Part shown: one piece after another, positions 8,010 through 8,208 of the stretch
How positions within the stretch are numbered: the first letter of the stretch is position 1
How the letters are laid out: each line of letters opens with the position of its first letter
Source of the DNA: Paracoccaceae bacterium
Lineage (GTDB): Bacteria > Pseudomonadota > Alphaproteobacteria > Rhodobacterales > Rhodobacteraceae
Reading direction: 5' to 3'
DNA length: 8,208 bases
Assembly (NCBI GenBank): GCA_003561595.1
Contig: PWWF01000238.1
Coordinates: forward strand, 1-8,208
Notes under the pieces: generated by a model
Database searches by the model: none
Seen by the model: the letters and a program-made list of their open reading frames with translations, nothing else
Told to the model about the DNA's origin: nothing
Made by a program: the position numbers and the translations under genes

Positions 8010-8208
8010 TCATTCGCGGGGCGTGCGTGCATGCCGCCCGGCCAGGACGGCGCTGATGGCATAGGCCTGCAAAGGATCGAGCCCGGCCATCACCTCGCCC
8101 GCGAAATCGGGGCGCAGGCGGGCCATGAACCCGGCGGCGAATTCGGTATCCATCTGCGCGAACATATTGGCCGCCTGTTCGGCGCGCATGTTCTCGAACA
8201 CGGTCGTC
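8010..8208 (-). CDS. MotE-like flagellar protein, C-terminal part (5' end outside window)
   Basis: The frame is open to the window edge (first full codons read TTVFENMRAEQ...) and ends at TGA 8012-8010, so only about 65 C-terminal residues are visible. They form short helical repeats: FENMRAEQAANMFAQMD, then EFAAGFMARLRPDFAGEVMAGLDP. This is the pattern of the MgtE N-terminal-like domain found at the C-terminus of MotE. In Sinorhizobium, MotE is a periplasmic chaperone for the motility protein MotC. The expected upstream signal/anchor and coiled coil cannot be checked here. A magnesium transporter MgtE is the alternative, but in MgtE this domain is followed by CBS and membrane domains, whereas here the protein stops. 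The gene lies 108 bp before motA in the same orientation, fitting a flagellar operon. Confidence 0.7.
   Translation of the reverse strand, partial: TTVFENMRAEQAANMFAQMDTEFAAGFMARLRPDFAGEVMAGLDPLQAYAISAVLAGRHARTPRE

Noticed and set aside
1..8208. CRISPR arrays, tRNA/rRNA genes, insertion sequences, prophage or defence genes
   Set aside because: No regularly spaced direct repeats, RNA-gene signatures, transposase-like products or attachment-site duplications were seen on either strand.

Overview
The window is GC-rich DNA with tightly packed genes. It looks like an alphaproteobacterial chromosome, most probably Rhodobacterales. This rests on base composition, on a gcvT-gcvH-gcvP order with a GcvH of the MRFTEEHEW type, and on a MotE-like/MotA/large exported protein set. 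Genus cannot be told from the sequence alone.

Layout. The left half (1-4236, + strand) is the glycine cleavage operon: the 3' five-sixths or so of gcvT (its start lies outside the window), gcvH and the full-length single-chain gcvP. T, H and P together decarboxylate glycine, carry the aminomethyl group on the lipoyl arm of H, and transfer the one-carbon unit to tetrahydrofolate. The L protein (lipoamide dehydrogenase) is not encoded here. The gcvH-gcvP gap holds a striking element: a perfect 20-bp inverted repeat with 5 more pairs past a one-base bulge. Its loop is flanked and filled by four CCC tracts, so the opposite strand reads as a textbook G-quadruplex motif.

Positions 4237-4581 lie between convergent genes and contain no convincing gene and only weak hairpins. 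The right half (4582-8208, - strand) is the end of a flagellar motor operon, read right to left. It contains the 3' end of a MotE-like gene, then motA (GTG start with a strong ribosome binding site), then an 817-codon gene. The last gene overlaps motA by ATGA and encodes an exported protein with an AMIN-like N-terminus, a helical repeat middle and a long disordered tail.

How the flagellar genes fit together. MotA is the proton-channel stator subunit. In rhizobia MotE is a periplasmic chaperone for MotC, and MotC is a periplasmic protein that binds MotB. The 817-residue protein occupies the place where motB usually follows motA, but it shows no N-terminal MotB-type plug or membrane anchor and no OmpA-like peptidoglycan-binding domain. 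A role as a large MotC-like stator accessory protein is the best inference and the main open question in the window.
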